A DNA stretch of 64,000 bases from an uncultured Alphaproteobacteria bacterium (GTDB lineage: Bacteria > Pseudomonadota > Alphaproteobacteria > HIMB59 > GCA-002718135), in the NCBI GenBank assembly GCA_902623545.1, contig CACNUI010000001.1, positions 117,743 through 181,742 of the forward strand, written 5' to 3'. Each line of letters starts with the position of its first letter. The stretch's first letter is position 1. The notes below the pieces were generated by a model. It saw only the letters and a program-made list of their open reading frames with translations, did not search any database and was not told where the DNA came from. The translations under genes were made by a program, and so were the position numbers. This document shows, piece by piece, positions 48,952 through 60,124 of the stretch.

Positions 48952-48955
48952 AAAA

Positions 48956-49792
48956 TTATTGCTGAGAGTTGTACTCAAGTGTTTGAACAGATATTTTCAA
49001 TTTTTCGATCGAACCACTAGAATTTGTTCTTCCATAAAAAACACCTTTTATGGGTGCTGCATAATTAGCATCTAGTCCACATGAAACTCTAATGTATCTT
49101 TCATCTGGACTACAATTATTTGTTGGATCAAATCCAACCCAACCCAAATTTTCTATATAGAATTCAGCCCAAGCGTGTGTTGATTGAAATTCTGAACTAT
49201 GAGAATTATTATGCATATAACCATTTACATATCTTGCTGGGATTCCTATTGAGCGAGCAGCACTGATCATAATGTGTGCTTGATCTTGACACACACCTTT
49301 TTTTTGTTTGTAAGCTACAATTGCTGTTGTTTCATTTGAAGTAGTCAAAGGTTTATATTCAACTCTTTCTGCAACTAGTCTTAATAATTGATGTGATACA
49401 TCTAAGTGATTATTTGAAGTGCCATTTTTTGCGTCATGTGCCAGTTCAATTATTGCACTATCTGATTGAGTTAATGATGTATATCTTAAATAAACTAAAG
49501 GATTAATTTTATCTAAGGGATTATTATAAATTCCTTTTGTATCAAAAGTTTCTACTTTACCATTAACAAAAAAATTTACACTTTTGACTTTATTTTTATT
49601 AGAAAAACTTTGTATAATATTCCCCTCTCCATCTGTATGCATTTCTGATTTTCTAGACCCATCACGTGTAACATTCCAATTGATTATTTTTAATGCATTG
49701 TTTTCTGAAGGATACAACTTAGTAGTTTGAATTAAATTTTGTATCGGAGCATTATATTCATAACTTGTTGTATGTTTAATAGAAAGTTCCAT
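48956..49792 (-). CDS. Transglutaminase-like family protein
   Basis: KKGVCQDQAH (Cys), STHAWAEFYIENLGWVGFDPTNN (His/Asp). Confidence 0.88.
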   Translation of the reverse strand: MELSIKHTTSYEYNAPIQNLIQTTKLYPSENNALKIINWNVTRDGSRKSEMHTDGEGNIIQSFSNKNKVKSVNFFVNGKVETFDTKGIYNNPLDKINPLVYLRYTSLTQSDSAIIELAHDAKNGTSNNHLDVSHQLLRLVAERVEYKPLTTSNETTAIVAYKQKKGVCQDQAHIMISAARSIGIPARYVNGYMHNNSHSSEFQSTHAWAEFYIENLGWVGFDPTNNCSPDERYIRVSCGLDANYAAPIKGVFYGRTNSSGSIEKLKISVQTLEYNSQQ

Positions 49793-49794
49793 AA

Positions 49795-50730
49795 TTAATT
49801 AAAAAATTCCTTCTGAATATCTTTGTCAACACTTGATATTTTATTAATAAATTTTGAAACAAATTCATGTAAACCATACTCAATTATGGTTTCAATTTTT
49901 TCTTGTTGAATTTTTGTGTTCAAATCTTTTAATGTATCATATAATTTATTTACTTTTGACGGACTGCATTCAAGATCAATTAGGTGTTTAACAATATTTT
50001 GAATGCAAAAACTCAATGATCTAGGGCAATTATCATTTAATACTAAAAAATCTGCAATTTTAGTTGCAGTAATTTCACCATCATAAGCCCACCTGAATGC
50101 TCTAAATGATGATAATGATCTAAGTAATATGCTCCATTGCATATTATCAATATTACTTCCAATATATTCAGGTTTAGGTAATAAAACAAAATATTTGACG
50201 TCAAGTAATCTAGCAGAATTGTCTGCTCTCTCGACAAATAAACCAAGTAATAAAAAATTATATCCGTCATTTCTTAGTAAGGAATTTATAGTTCCACGAA
50301 ACAGATTTACTTGCTCTATTGCCCATTCAGTTAAATTTGGTAAGTCTGATGTTGAATATTTGTTTTGTTTAAAATTTATTATTTCTTGATATGCTTTATT
50401 TATTGCAAGCCAAGATTCTGGTGTAAATGAAGTTCTTACAACTAATGCATTATTCCGTGCATTTAAAATACAATTGTAAACTGATGATGGATTATCTTCG
50501 TCAAAAAATAAGTAATCTTCAACATGTTTTTGAACAATATCATTATATTTTTTTTTATAACTATCTATAGTTCCTGATGCTGCTAACACCGACTCCCACT
50601 CATTATTATAGCCGCTAAGATTAGGAAAAAGAGACATTCTATAGCCAACATCAAGTAATCGAGCTGTTGTTTCAGCTCTCTCCATATATCTACTTATCCA
50701 GTATAAATATTCTGCTGTTCTACTTAACAT
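49795..50730 (-). CDS. Alpha-E domain protein (DUF403)
   Basis: MLSRTAEYLYWISRYMERAETTARLLDV. Confidence 0.92.
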   Translation of the reverse strand: MLSRTAEYLYWISRYMERAETTARLLDVGYRMSLFPNLSGYNNEWESVLAASGTIDSYKKKYNDIVQKHVEDYLFFDEDNPSSVYNCILNARNNALVVRTSFTPESWLAINKAYQEIINFKQNKYSTSDLPNLTEWAIEQVNLFRGTINSLLRNDGYNFLLLGLFVERADNSARLLDVKYFVLLPKPEYIGSNIDNMQWSILLRSLSSFRAFRWAYDGEITATKIADFLVLNDNCPRSLSFCIQNIVKHLIDLECSPSKVNKLYDTLKDLNTKIQQEKIETIIEYGLHEFVSKFINKISSVDKDIQKEFFN

Positions 50731-50731
50731 A

Positions 50732-52138
50732 TTACTCCGCTAAAACCCATGTATCTTTAACACCTCCTCCTTGACTTGAGTTTACTACAAAAGATCCTTC
50801 ATTCATTGCAACACGGGTTAATCCACCAGAACTTAGTTGTGCTTCTTTACCTATTAAACAAAAAGGTCTAAGATCAACACGTCTTCCTTCAACATGATTT
50901 TTTATAAGTGTAGGAGTAAAAGATAAATCTAATAAGGGTTGAGCAATATAACCATTAGGATTAGTTGATAATTTGTTTTTAAAAATATCTATTTCAGTCT
51001 TTGAAGATTTTGGGCCAATTAACATTCCATACCCTCCAGAACCATCGACCTCCTTGACTACAAGATTTGAAATATTTTCTAAAACATATTGAAGTTGATC
51101 ACTTTTTTCACAGTTCCAAGTTTCAACGTTTTCTAATATAGGTTTTTCACCAAGATAAAATTTAATCATCTCAGGAACATAAATATATATAGCTTTGTCA
51201 TCGGCTATACCGGCACCAGGAGCTGAACAAATATTAACACCTCCTGTTTTATAAACATCCATGATCCCCGGCACACCAATAACTGATTGTGAATTAAAAC
51301 ATAGTGGATCTAAAAAATCATCATCTATTCTTCTGTAAACAACATCCACTCTTTTAAGACCGTCTACAGTCTTCATATAAAGATATTTCCCTTCAACAAT
51401 TAAATCATTAGATTCAACCATTTCTATTCCCATTTGATCAGATAAAAAACTATGTTCATAATAAGCACTATTTAGAGGTCCAGGAGTTAGTAATACTACA
51501 ACGGGTTCAGAACTTTCACATTTTTGAGGCGCTAAACTCATAAGTGTTTGAAGTAATCTTGTAGGATAATTATCAATTGGCGTAACTCGATTTTTTAAAA
51601 ATAAATCAGGAAACATTCTCATCATTATTTCTCTATTTTCTAACATATAAGAAACACCTGATGGTGTTCTGCAATTATCTTCTAAAACAAAATAGCTATC
51701 ACTGTCAGTTCGTACTAAATCAATGCCTACAATAGGACTATAAATACCTCTTGGAGGTTTAAAACCAACCATCGTTGGCTCAAAAGACATTTTTTTATAA
51801 ATTAGTTCTTTAGGAATTATATTTGCTTTTACAATCTCACTTTCGTTATAAATATCTAGTAAAAATGCATTTATTGCTTTAGATCTTTGTATAACTCCTT
51901 TTTCTAATTTGGACCATTCATTGTAAGTAAAAATTCTAGGAATTAAATCAAAAGGTATAATTCTTTCTCTTGCTGTTTCACTGTTTGTAGAAAATGTAAT
52001 ACCAATATTTCGAAAATGAGTTTCTGCTTCTGCATTTTTTTCCAAAATAACTTTTGAACTCATATTCTCTAACCACGAATTTATATTGTTATAATGATTT
52101 CTTATTTCAGAATCAGCTTGATACATTTCGTTGAACAT
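50732..52138 (-). CDS. Circularly permuted ATP-grasp type protein (DUF404/407)
   Basis: PFDLIPRIFTYNEWSKLEKGVIQRSKAINAFLLDIY; APGAGIADDKAIYIYVPEMI; GSGGYGMLIGP. Confidence 0.92.
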   Translation of the reverse strand: MFNEMYQADSEIRNHYNNINSWLENMSSKVILEKNAEAETHFRNIGITFSTNSETARERIIPFDLIPRIFTYNEWSKLEKGVIQRSKAINAFLLDIYNESEIVKANIIPKELIYKKMSFEPTMVGFKPPRGIYSPIVGIDLVRTDSDSYFVLEDNCRTPSGVSYMLENREIMMRMFPDLFLKNRVTPIDNYPTRLLQTLMSLAPQKCESSEPVVVLLTPGPLNSAYYEHSFLSDQMGIEMVESNDLIVEGKYLYMKTVDGLKRVDVVYRRIDDDFLDPLCFNSQSVIGVPGIMDVYKTGGVNICSAPGAGIADDKAIYIYVPEMIKFYLGEKPILENVETWNCEKSDQLQYVLENISNLVVKEVDGSGGYGMLIGPKSSKTEIDIFKNKLSTNPNGYIAQPLLDLSFTPTLIKNHVEGRRVDLRPFCLIGKEAQLSSGGLTRVAMNEGSFVVNSSQGGGVKDTWVLAE

Positions 52139-52265
52139 ATCTAAAATGAACTGAATAATGTAATTAAGAATAAAAAATTTTTTTTAAAAAGCCATTCTAT
52201 CATCACTAACAACAAACCTTTCTTTTTGTTATCTCATGCTTAGCTATGGGAATTTAAATATTATC

Positions 52266-52369
52266 CGCGTTCCTTCGGTTTTCCCTACTTCCGATCTGTT
52301 TAATACAGATTGAACGATTTTATAACTTTGCACGCGTTCCTTCGACATATGTCTACTTCCGTCTTGAAA
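52266..52369 (-). repeat. Two-copy imperfect direct repeat; candidate structured RNA or 5' leader of the ATP-grasp operon
   Basis: Minus strand CGGAAGTAG-ACATATGT-CGAAGGAACGCG and CGGAAGTAG-GGAAAACC-CGAAGGAACGCG, 67-nt period (+ strand CGCGTTCCTTCG at 52266 and 52333). Confidence 0.55.
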
Positions 52370-52564
52370 TTAATCAAAATGAACGAAAAGTTTAATTATT
52401 TAAGTTATTATAAATAGTAAAATGTTTAAGATAAAGTTTAAGTATGCAAAATTAACATAACAAAAAAAAATAGTAAAATTTAATATTATTTTTTATTTAA
52501 AATAATAAATTCAATTATTTTTAAATCATTTTTATAATATTAATTATTATTTCAAGAAATTGAA

Positions 52565-53500
52565 TTATGATCTAAGAGTAGCCTTTGTTACTATCAGCAT
52601 ATTTCTTCTATTTTCTCTAAATACGATATAAATACCACTAACAACAATAAGAATGATACCAATGAAAGAATAAAAATCTGGAAGTTCATCAAATATAAAA
52701 AAACCTAGTAAAACTGCAAAGATTAAATGAACATATTCAGCTGGAGCATTTATTAATGGAGATCCAATTCTGTAAGCGCCTATTAAAGAAATAATACCTA
52801 AACTTCCTAAAACTCCAATGAATAAAATAAAGATAACGGTCTGAATGTCATTAAGTATCCAAGGATTATTTAAATTATCAAGAATATTAAACTTTATATC
52901 TGAGTTATAGATCAAAGCGCTAATTACAGTTCCTCCAATAAATGAACCTATATAAATATGAAAAGTCTGTTGAAATAATGAATCTTTATCAGAAGTCTTT
53001 TTCGCTAATGTCATGGATAGAGCATAACTGCAAGCCGTGATAATAGGAAATGTCATATAGATATTTATATTCGTAAAATCAGGTTTAATAATTAACAGCG
53101 TTCCTGAGAAACCAACAATAATGCTAAAAATTCTATTAATACCTATTTCATTTTTTAAAATTAAATAAGAGAATATTGTAATAAAAAAAGGACTAACAAA
53201 AAATAAGCTTGTTGCTTCAGCAAGACCAATTTTACTTAATGAAATAAAAAATAATAAAAAACCAAAAAAGAATGATACACCTCTAAAGATAGCAATATAC
53301 GGATATGCAGAACTAAAAATAATATTCTGATTTGTATAAAGTAAATAAAAAATTAAAATTAAAGATCCTATTGTTGCTCTAAAAACTAATATTTGAAGTA
53401 ATGACAGATCATTAACAGTTAACTTGATTAAAGTATCATGGACAATAAACAATAACATTCCAAATATTATCAGCAATAATCCTTTAATATTGTTATTCAT
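52565..53500 (-). CDS. EamA/DMT-family transporter
   Basis: Ten TM; LAEATSLFFVSPFFITIFSYLILKNEIG...GFSGTLLIIKPD. Confidence 0.88.
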   Translation of the reverse strand: MNNNIKGLLLIIFGMLLFIVHDTLIKLTVNDLSLLQILVFRATIGSLILIFYLLYTNQNIIFSSAYPYIAIFRGVSFFFGFLLFFISLSKIGLAEATSLFFVSPFFITIFSYLILKNEIGINRIFSIIVGFSGTLLIIKPDFTNINIYMTFPIITACSYALSMTLAKKTSDKDSLFQQTFHIYIGSFIGGTVISALIYNSDIKFNILDNLNNPWILNDIQTVIFILFIGVLGSLGIISLIGAYRIGSPLINAPAEYVHLIFAVLLGFFIFDELPDFYSFIGIILIVVSGIYIVFRENRRNMLIVTKATLRS

Positions 53501-53558
53501 TAAATAAGGTATTAATACTATTTTTGTTTAAGAGTATACAAAAAATGGAAAGTATTAA

Positions 53559-54245
53559 GTGATAGATTTTTTTTCTAAATTACGAGATAATCGAATTTTC
53601 CAATTTACTGTTGTGATCATTATAATTCTCAATGCTGTATTAATTGGAGCTACTACTTATGAATTAGAACCTTTATTTTTAAACTTCATACATCTTCTTG
53701 ATTATGCAATAACAATTTTTTTTGTTATTGAGATCTTAATTAGATTTATTGGTGAAAAAGAGAAAAAAAACTTCTTTAAAGATGGTTGGAATATATTTGA
53801 TACAATTATAGTTGCAATTTCACTCATCCCTATTCCTAATAATTCTAGCTACTTAGTCTTGCGTTTACTTCGTATATTCAGAGTTTTAAGATTAATTTCA
53901 GTAATACCTGAATTAAAAAAAATAATTGAAGCAATCCTTGCATCAATCAAAAGAGTTTTCTATGTTAGTCTCCTTCTTTTTATAATTCTTTATATTTATG
54001 CAACAATGGGATCAATTTTATTTGGAGAAAATGATCCAGCAAGATGGGCAGATCTTGGTATTTCACTTATTACGCTATTTCAAGTTTTGACATTATCAAG
54101 TTGGGAAAATGTTATGCTGCCAATGCAAGCAATTTATTGGTGGAGCTGGATTTATTTTTTTAGCTTCATTACAATATGCTCAATTACTATATTAAATTTA
54201 GTAATTGCCATCCTTGTTGATGTAGTTAATCATCAAAAAGATTGA
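53559..54245 (+). CDS. Voltage-gated cation channel, NavBac-like
   Basis: S4 LVLRLLRIFRVLRLI; pore FQVLTLSSWENVM; S6 ITILNLVIAILVDVV. Confidence 0.88.
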   Translation: MIDFFSKLRDNRIFQFTVVIIIILNAVLIGATTYELEPLFLNFIHLLDYAITIFFVIEILIRFIGEKEKKNFFKDGWNIFDTIIVAISLIPIPNNSSYLVLRLLRIFRVLRLISVIPELKKIIEAILASIKRVFYVSLLLFIILYIYATMGSILFGENDPARWADLGISLITLFQVLTLSSWENVMLPMQAIYWWSWIYFFSFITICSITILNLVIAILVDVVNHQKD

Positions 54246-54250
54246 TTTAA

Positions 54251-55552
54251 ATGAAATATTTAAAAAGATTTTCTGAATGGTCAACAAATGATCAATTAAT
54301 AGTTTCATCTACTGCTTTGGAAGATGCTAAACATTCTTACATTGATACAATTGCATGTATACTTGCAGGTCAAAAGCATCAAATTACAGACAAAATAAAA
54401 AAATATAATTTAGATACAAAGCAGAAAAATTCTATTTTCAGTAATGCCTTATTATTTGGATGTCAGGCTGGAATACTTGATTATGATGATTATGAAGCCG
54501 CAGGATCTTCTCATTGTTCTGCTCCAATTGTATCTTCAGTATTAGCATTGATGAAAGAAAATAATTTTACTTATAAACAAATATTGGAAGCATGGATTGT
54601 AGGATATGAAATCATTATAGGTTTAGGTTTATCTCTCAGCTATAGCCATTATGAAAAAGGTTGGCATGCAGCATCAACATTAGGTACAATTGGAGTAGCT
54701 GCATCAATTGGAAGATTGTTAAAATTAAATTCTAAACAAATGTTGAAGGCTTTATCAATAGCTTCAAGTTCATCAGCGGGAATGAAAATTCAATTTGGTA
54801 ACGAAATGAAAGTTGTTCACTTAGGTTTAGCGGCACAGTCTGGAATTCAAGCAGCATTTTTAGCAAAGGAAAATATTGAAGCAAATGTAAATTTTTATGA
54901 TGACACTGATGGTTTTAAATCATTATATGGTACATCATTTAGTAAATCCTTAGATGAAAGCACAAAATCACGAAAGCTTGGTTTTGCTACTAAAGATTAT
55001 CCTGTGATTAAAAAACCATGGCCATCTTGCGCTTGTACTCATAGAATTGTTGAGGCCGCAGAAATACTTTCTACTAAAATAAATTCTATTTCAGATATTG
55101 AAAAGGTAATAATACATACACCTGAGCCATTTATAAAAGTTTCTAAATTTCATATTCCTAGCAATGAAGCAGAAGCTCGTTTCTCTCCATCTTATTGTGC
55201 AATGGTGACATTACAAAATGGTAAATTACAACCTGAGGATTTTATGAATAATATTTTCTTAGATAAAAAAAAGAAAAAATTAACGGAAATAGCAAAAATT
55301 ATTCCGTATAAAGTTCCCTCATCATTTACTGAAATGAGCCCAGATTTTCCATGTTCTATTGAAATATTTATGAAAAATGGAAAAAAATTTGAAGAAAAAA
55401 TTAAAAATGTAAAAGGAGGTCCAAAAAGACTACTAAATATTGATGATCTTAGAATTAAGTTTTTAAAATGCGCTAAAAATAAAGAATTTCTTAACTTGCT
55501 TATCAATTCTAAAACTACAAATAATGCAAAATTTATAGAAAAATTTTTATAA
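54251..55552 (+). CDS. MmgE/PrpD family protein
   Basis: DAKHSYIDTIACILAG; HCSAPIVSSVLAL; GWHAASTLGTIGVAASIGRLL. Confidence 0.92.
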   Translation: MKYLKRFSEWSTNDQLIVSSTALEDAKHSYIDTIACILAGQKHQITDKIKKYNLDTKQKNSIFSNALLFGCQAGILDYDDYEAAGSSHCSAPIVSSVLALMKENNFTYKQILEAWIVGYEIIIGLGLSLSYSHYEKGWHAASTLGTIGVAASIGRLLKLNSKQMLKALSIASSSSAGMKIQFGNEMKVVHLGLAAQSGIQAAFLAKENIEANVNFYDDTDGFKSLYGTSFSKSLDESTKSRKLGFATKDYPVIKKPWPSCACTHRIVEAAEILSTKINSISDIEKVIIHTPEPFIKVSKFHIPSNEAEARFSPSYCAMVTLQNGKLQPEDFMNNIFLDKKKKKLTEIAKIIPYKVPSSFTEMSPDFPCSIEIFMKNGKKFEEKIKNVKGGPKRLLNIDDLRIKFLKCAKNKEFLNLLINSKTTNNAKFIEKFL

Positions 55553-55625
55553 TTCTGTTAAAAAATTATGACATTTTATAGCAGTCGTAGATTACCTGCG
55601 TTATCAAAACACTTTGGAGGTATAA

Positions 55626-56081
55626 ATGTTTGATAAAAAAGAAGAAAACTCAACATCAACAAATGATGTATTCAGACCTGCTAAGGGATCTGCAAAAGTT
55701 GTTATTGGTAACGGTGTAACAATTAATGGGGAAATTAAAAAAGCTGATGAAGTTCAAATCGACGGTGAAGCTGATGTTACAATGAAAACAGATAATCTGG
55801 TTATTGGTGCGACTGGAGATTGCAAAGGAAATATAGAAACACATAATGCTGACATATGGGGAAAGTTTGATGGTGAAATAAAAGCTTCAGGCACTCTAAC
55901 AATTCAAGAACAGGGAATTGCCAGTGGTAACATTGAGTATCAAAACTTACAAATTAAGCTCGGCGGTCAAATTAGTGGTGATATTAAAAAATCTGACAAA
56001 ATACAATCAATTAAAAAAGATGTAAAAGTTCAAGATGAAACAGTTTCTTTGCAAGAAGCAATTAAAAAAGAGGAAAAATAA
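55626..56081 (+). CDS. Bactofilin (polymer-forming cytoskeletal protein)
   Basis: VIGNGVTINGEIKKADEVQIDGEADV beta-helix repeats. Confidence 0.9.
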   Translation: MFDKKEENSTSTNDVFRPAKGSAKVVIGNGVTINGEIKKADEVQIDGEADVTMKTDNLVIGATGDCKGNIETHNADIWGKFDGEIKASGTLTIQEQGIASGNIEYQNLQIKLGGQISGDIKKSDKIQSIKKDVKVQDETVSLQEAIKKEEK

Positions 56082-56114
56082 AAGATTATTTATTGATTGC
56101 AAAAAAAAGAATAA

Positions 56115-56726
56115 TCATAATCCTCCTTGAGAAATTAAGAAGTCGGAAATTTTTTGAACACCCTTATTATTTTTCATCTCACCAAAAATATAAGGTAATC
56201 CATTTCTGGCTTCATTAACATCCTCCTTCATTTTTTCTAAGTCAACATCAACATATGGAGCCAGATCAATTTTATTAATTACAAGTAAATCAGACTTTTT
56301 TATTGCAGGTGCTTTTTTTCTAGGTATGTCAGCACCTTGTGCAACATCAATCATATATATTGTTAAATCAACTAACTCAGGACTGAAAGTTGCAGCTAAA
56401 TTATCACCACCTGATTCAATAAGTATTAATTCTAGATCTGGAAATTTTTTTTTCATCTCATCTACTGCAAGTAAATTAATACTACAATCTTCTCTAATAG
56501 CAGTATGCGGACATCCACCAGTTTCAACACCTTTAATTCTCTCTATAGGTAGAACTTGTGCTTTCATTAAGTATTCTGCATCTTCAGTTGTATAAATATC
56601 ATTTGAAATAACTGCCATAGATACTTTTTTTGATAAATAACGACATAAAGCTTCAGTCAAACTTGTTTTGCCAGTCCCTATTCCACCACCAATACCAACT
56701 TTTAAAGGTCCATTTATATTATTCAT
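56115..56726 (-). CDS. ureG: Urease accessory GTPase UreG
   Basis: [48 protein letters not shown]. Confidence 0.97.
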   Translation of the reverse strand: MNNINGPLKVGIGGGIGTGKTSLTEALCRYLSKKVSMAVISNDIYTTEDAEYLMKAQVLPIERIKGVETGGCPHTAIREDCSINLLAVDEMKKKFPDLELILIESGGDNLAATFSPELVDLTIYMIDVAQGADIPRKKAPAIKKSDLLVINKIDLAPYVDVDLEKMKEDVNEARNGLPYIFGEMKNNKGVQKISDFLISQGGL

Positions 56727-57358
56727 GTTAAATAAATCCTTGAGTTTAAGTTTTCATGCTTAATGGCATAAATATCACCAATAAAAAAAGTTGTACCTAT
56801 ATCATTGAGAGTTAGTTTATCTGAATGAGTTAAAAATTCTTGAATTTGATTAATAAAAATAAAATTAAGAGTCTGCCCATCTTTTTGAGACATTGGTATA
56901 TGTTTTACACATGTATTAATTAAATTAGAAATAAATGATTGTAGATAAAACTTAATTAAATCATCAAACTTAATATCAAAATGTAATCCAGCTTTCGCTA
57001 AACAATATATAAATGATGTATTTTCAGGTAGAGATAATTCCCAACTATCTTTCATGATTTTACGAAAAGAATTTCCCATATCTATTATTTCTATTTTCCT
57101 CTCTTTAGAAGAAGCACTTGCTAAGATTAATTCATTTATTTCCTCACCTTTATAAATAGACTTCATAAAAATATAATCATTTCTTAATGTTCCATAAAAT
57201 AAAAGAGCTTTCAAATATTCTTTGACATCATCTTTATTATTAATTTTTTTTTTATCTATTAGAGCCTCTACCCCATGAGAGTATGCGTAAGAACCAATAG
57301 GAAAAGAAGATGAAAACCATACCTGTAATATTTGAAGTGGATCTTTTATTTTATTCAT
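56723..57358 (-). CDS. ureF: Urease accessory protein UreF (start revised from 57424)
   Basis: [27 protein letters not shown] start places ORF after ureE stop. Confidence 0.93.
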   Translation of the reverse strand: MNKIKDPLQILQVWFSSSFPIGSYAYSHGVEALIDKKKINNKDDVKEYLKALLFYGTLRNDYIFMKSIYKGEEINELILASASSKERKIEIIDMGNSFRKIMKDSWELSLPENTSFIYCLAKAGLHFDIKFDDLIKFYLQSFISNLINTCVKHIPMSQKDGQTLNFIFINQIQEFLTHSDKLTLNDIGTTFFIGDIYAIKHENLNSRIYLT

Positions 57359-57359
57359 T

Positions 57360-57806
57360 TTAATGTTTATGGCTATGCGTTCTACCCATACCATATGCAC
57401 CGCCCTCTGGTTTAAATTTTTCAAAAACTTTTTTTACATTTCCATGTAATTTAAGAATCATATCAAGAATTACAGCATCATCTTGAATAAGAATTCTATT
57501 TTCTTCAATTTGACATGGTAGATGTCTGTTTCCTATGTGCCATATGATTTGCTTTAAATTATCACCTGTTATTTCAATTAAATTTTCTTCTTTAGATATG
57601 ACTTTAATTAAATCACCATTATCTAATTCAAAAAAAAAATTTTCATCAACACTGACGGTTTCTTTAAGATTAACTAAAAATTCAGTGCCATTATTTGCTA
57701 TAAGTTTTTTTCTACGAATAAATCTTTCTTCATAAGATAATGAAATTTCATCTAATAATTCTTTATTATTATGATTGTGATGTATTATTTTTAAAGAAGT
57801 TTGCAT
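57360..57806 (-). CDS. ureE: Urease accessory protein UreE (start revised from 57857)
   Basis: Position, WHIGNRHLPCQI, His-rich C-terminus GRTHSHKH. Confidence 0.92.
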   Translation of the reverse strand: MQTSLKIIHHNHNNKELLDEISLSYEERFIRRKKLIANNGTEFLVNLKETVSVDENFFFELDNGDLIKVISKEENLIEITGDNLKQIIWHIGNRHLPCQIEENRILIQDDAVILDMILKLHGNVKKVFEKFKPEGGAYGMGRTHSHKH

Positions 57807-57807
57807 T

Positions 57808-59514
57808 TTAATACATGAAATAACGTTGAGCCAAAGGTAATGTTTTAGCTGGTTCACAAGTTATTAACTCACCATCTGCTAAAACTTCATAGGTTTCTGG
57901 ATTAACTTCTATTTTTGGACAATAATCATTTAATATCATATCTTTTTTAGAAATTTTTCTAATATTTTTAACAGGTAATAGAGATTTATTTACTCCAGAA
58001 TTTTTAAATGAATCTTTATCTAATGAAACTTTACTTACAAAAGTGACAGTAGATTTTTCTAATGATTTTCCAAAAGAAGAAAACATTGGCCTTGAGTACA
58101 CTGGTTGTGGTGTTGGTATAGATGCATTAGGATCACCCATTTGTGCACAAGCAATACTTCCTCCTTGTAATACCATTTCAGGTTTAACGCCAAAAAAAGC
58201 AGTGTCCCAAATAACAATATCAGCACGTTTATTTTTTTCGATACTTCCAATATGATCAGAAATACCATGAGCTATTGCTGGATTAATTGTATATTTAGCG
58301 ATGTATCTTTTAACTCTTACATTGTCGTTATCACCCTGCTCTTCTTTTAATTGTCCACGTTGAACTTTCATTTTATGTGCTGTTTGCCATGTTCTAATAA
58401 TAACTTCACCAACACGACCCATAGCTTGACTATCAGAAGCAATAATTGAAAAAGCACCCATGTCATGGAGTATATCTTCTGCTGCAATTGTTTCTTTTCG
58501 AATACGACTTTCAGCAAAAGCAACATCTTCAGGTATTGATTTATCCAAGTGATGGCAAACCATTAACATATCTAAATGTTCTTCAACTGTATTGACGGTA
58601 TAAGGTCTTGTTGGGTTAGTAGAAGAAGGAATAACATATTTTTCACCACAAACTTTTATAATATCAGGTGCATGACCTCCACCAGCTCCTTCAGTATGAA
58701 AAGCGTGAATTGTTCTTCCATCAATTGCTTTAATTGTACTCTCAACAAATCCACTTTCATTTAATGTATCCGTATGAATCATAACTTGAATGTCATGATC
58801 ATCTGCTACATTTAAACAATTATCTATTGCTGCGGGAGTTGTACCCCAATCTTCATGTAATTTTAGTGAACTTGCACCAGCAATTATTTGTTCTTCAAGT
58901 GCCTGAGGTAAAGAACTATTCCCTTTTCCTGCAAACGCCAAGTTCATAGAAAAAGCATCTGCTGATTGTATCATTTTCTCTATATGCCATGGTCCAGGTG
59001 TAACTGTAGTAGCCAAAGTACCATGTGCAGGACCAGTTCCTCCTCCCAACATAGTTGTAATACCAGAATGAAGTGCATCATCTATTTGTTGAGGACAAAT
59101 AAAATGAATATGGCTATCAAAACCACCAGCTGTTATAATTTTGCCTTCACCAGCAATTATTTCTGTTCCAGGTCCAATAATAATATTTACATTAGGTTGT
59201 GTATCTGGATTACCTGCCTTTCCAATCTCATTAATTAATCCATCTTTCAGACCAATATCTGCTTTGTAAATTCCATTTACATCAACAATTAGAGCGTTTG
59301 TTATAACTGTATCAACTGCGCCATCTGTGCGAGATTCCTGAGACTGCCCCATTCCATCTCGAATTACTTTTCCTCCACCAAATTTTACTTCTTCTCCGTA
59401 TGTTGTTAGATCTTTTTCCACTTCAATAAAAAGTTCTGTGTCAGCAAGTCTAACTTTATCACCAGTTGTTGGTCCATACATATCGGCATAAGCTTCTCTT
59501 TTTATTTTTTTCAT
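57808..59514 (-). CDS. ureC: Urease alpha subunit
   Basis: [68 protein letters not shown]. Confidence 0.98.
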   Translation of the reverse strand: MKKIKREAYADMYGPTTGDKVRLADTELFIEVEKDLTTYGEEVKFGGGKVIRDGMGQSQESRTDGAVDTVITNALIVDVNGIYKADIGLKDGLINEIGKAGNPDTQPNVNIIIGPGTEIIAGEGKIITAGGFDSHIHFICPQQIDDALHSGITTMLGGGTGPAHGTLATTVTPGPWHIEKMIQSADAFSMNLAFAGKGNSSLPQALEEQIIAGASSLKLHEDWGTTPAAIDNCLNVADDHDIQVMIHTDTLNESGFVESTIKAIDGRTIHAFHTEGAGGGHAPDIIKVCGEKYVIPSSTNPTRPYTVNTVEEHLDMLMVCHHLDKSIPEDVAFAESRIRKETIAAEDILHDMGAFSIIASDSQAMGRVGEVIIRTWQTAHKMKVQRGQLKEEQGDNDNVRVKRYIAKYTINPAIAHGISDHIGSIEKNKRADIVIWDTAFFGVKPEMVLQGGSIACAQMGDPNASIPTPQPVYSRPMFSSFGKSLEKSTVTFVSKVSLDKDSFKNSGVNKSLLPVKNIRKISKKDMILNDYCPKIEVNPETYEVLADGELITCEPAKTLPLAQRYFMY

Positions 59515-59822
59515 TACAATTGACCCATAACTTTCTTATTAAAACCAAATATCTTTCTATTTCCCGTTATTGGAATTAATTCTACATCTTTTGATTGACC
59601 AGGTTCAAATCGAACAGCAGTACCTGAAGGTATATCTAAACGCATACCTTTTGATTTTTCTCTATCAAATTTTAAATATTCATTTGTTTCTGCGAAATGA
59701 TAATGACTTCCAACTTGTATTGGTCGATCTCCACTATTTGAAACTTTTAAAGTCATTGATTGTCTTTCATCATTTAAAACAATATCACTATTTAGTTTTG
59801 TTATTATTTCGCCAGGTTTCAT
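59514..59822 (-). CDS. ureB: Urease beta subunit
   Basis: [41 protein letters not shown]. Confidence 0.97.
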   Translation of the reverse strand: MKPGEIITKLNSDIVLNDERQSMTLKVSNSGDRPIQVGSHYHFAETNEYLKFDREKSKGMRLDIPSGTAVRFEPGQSKDVELIPITGNRKIFGFNKKVMGQL

Positions 59823-60124
59823 TATCTAATCGGTTTATGTACTGTTACTAATTTTGTTCCATCGGGAAATGTTGCTTCTATCTGTACTTCAGGAATCATA
59901 TCTGGAATACCATCCATACAATCCTCTTTTTTTACTACGTGCGCACCTGTTTCCATTAATTCTGAAACCATTTTTCCGTCTCTTGCACCTTCAATGACAA
60001 AATCTGTTATTAATGCTATAGCTTCAGGATAATTAAGTTTAACACCTCTTTCTAAACGTTTTCTGGCAACATTAGCTGCCATACTCACCATCAATTTATC
60101 TTTTTCTCTTGGTGTTAATTTCAT
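59822..60124 (-). CDS. ureA: Urease gamma subunit
   Basis: [10 protein letters not shown]...[22 protein letters not shown]. Confidence 0.97.
   Translation of the reverse strand: MKLTPREKDKLMVSMAANVARKRLERGVKLNYPEAIALITDFVIEGARDGKMVSELMETGAHVVKKEDCMDGIPDMIPEVQIEATFPDGTKLVTVHKPIR

Noticed and set aside
50043-50389. ORFs overlapping the alpha-E gene in other frames
   Set aside because: Low-complexity AT-rich frames lacking RBS and recognisable motifs.
52140-52560. CRISPR array in the 420-bp non-coding region
   Set aside because: Only two imperfect repeat units with internally variable centres; no spacer-repeat periodicity and no cas genes.
58043-59851. Antisense and alternative-frame ORFs inside ureA/B/C
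   Set aside because: Opposite-strand or out-of-frame readings of strongly recognised urease subunits.
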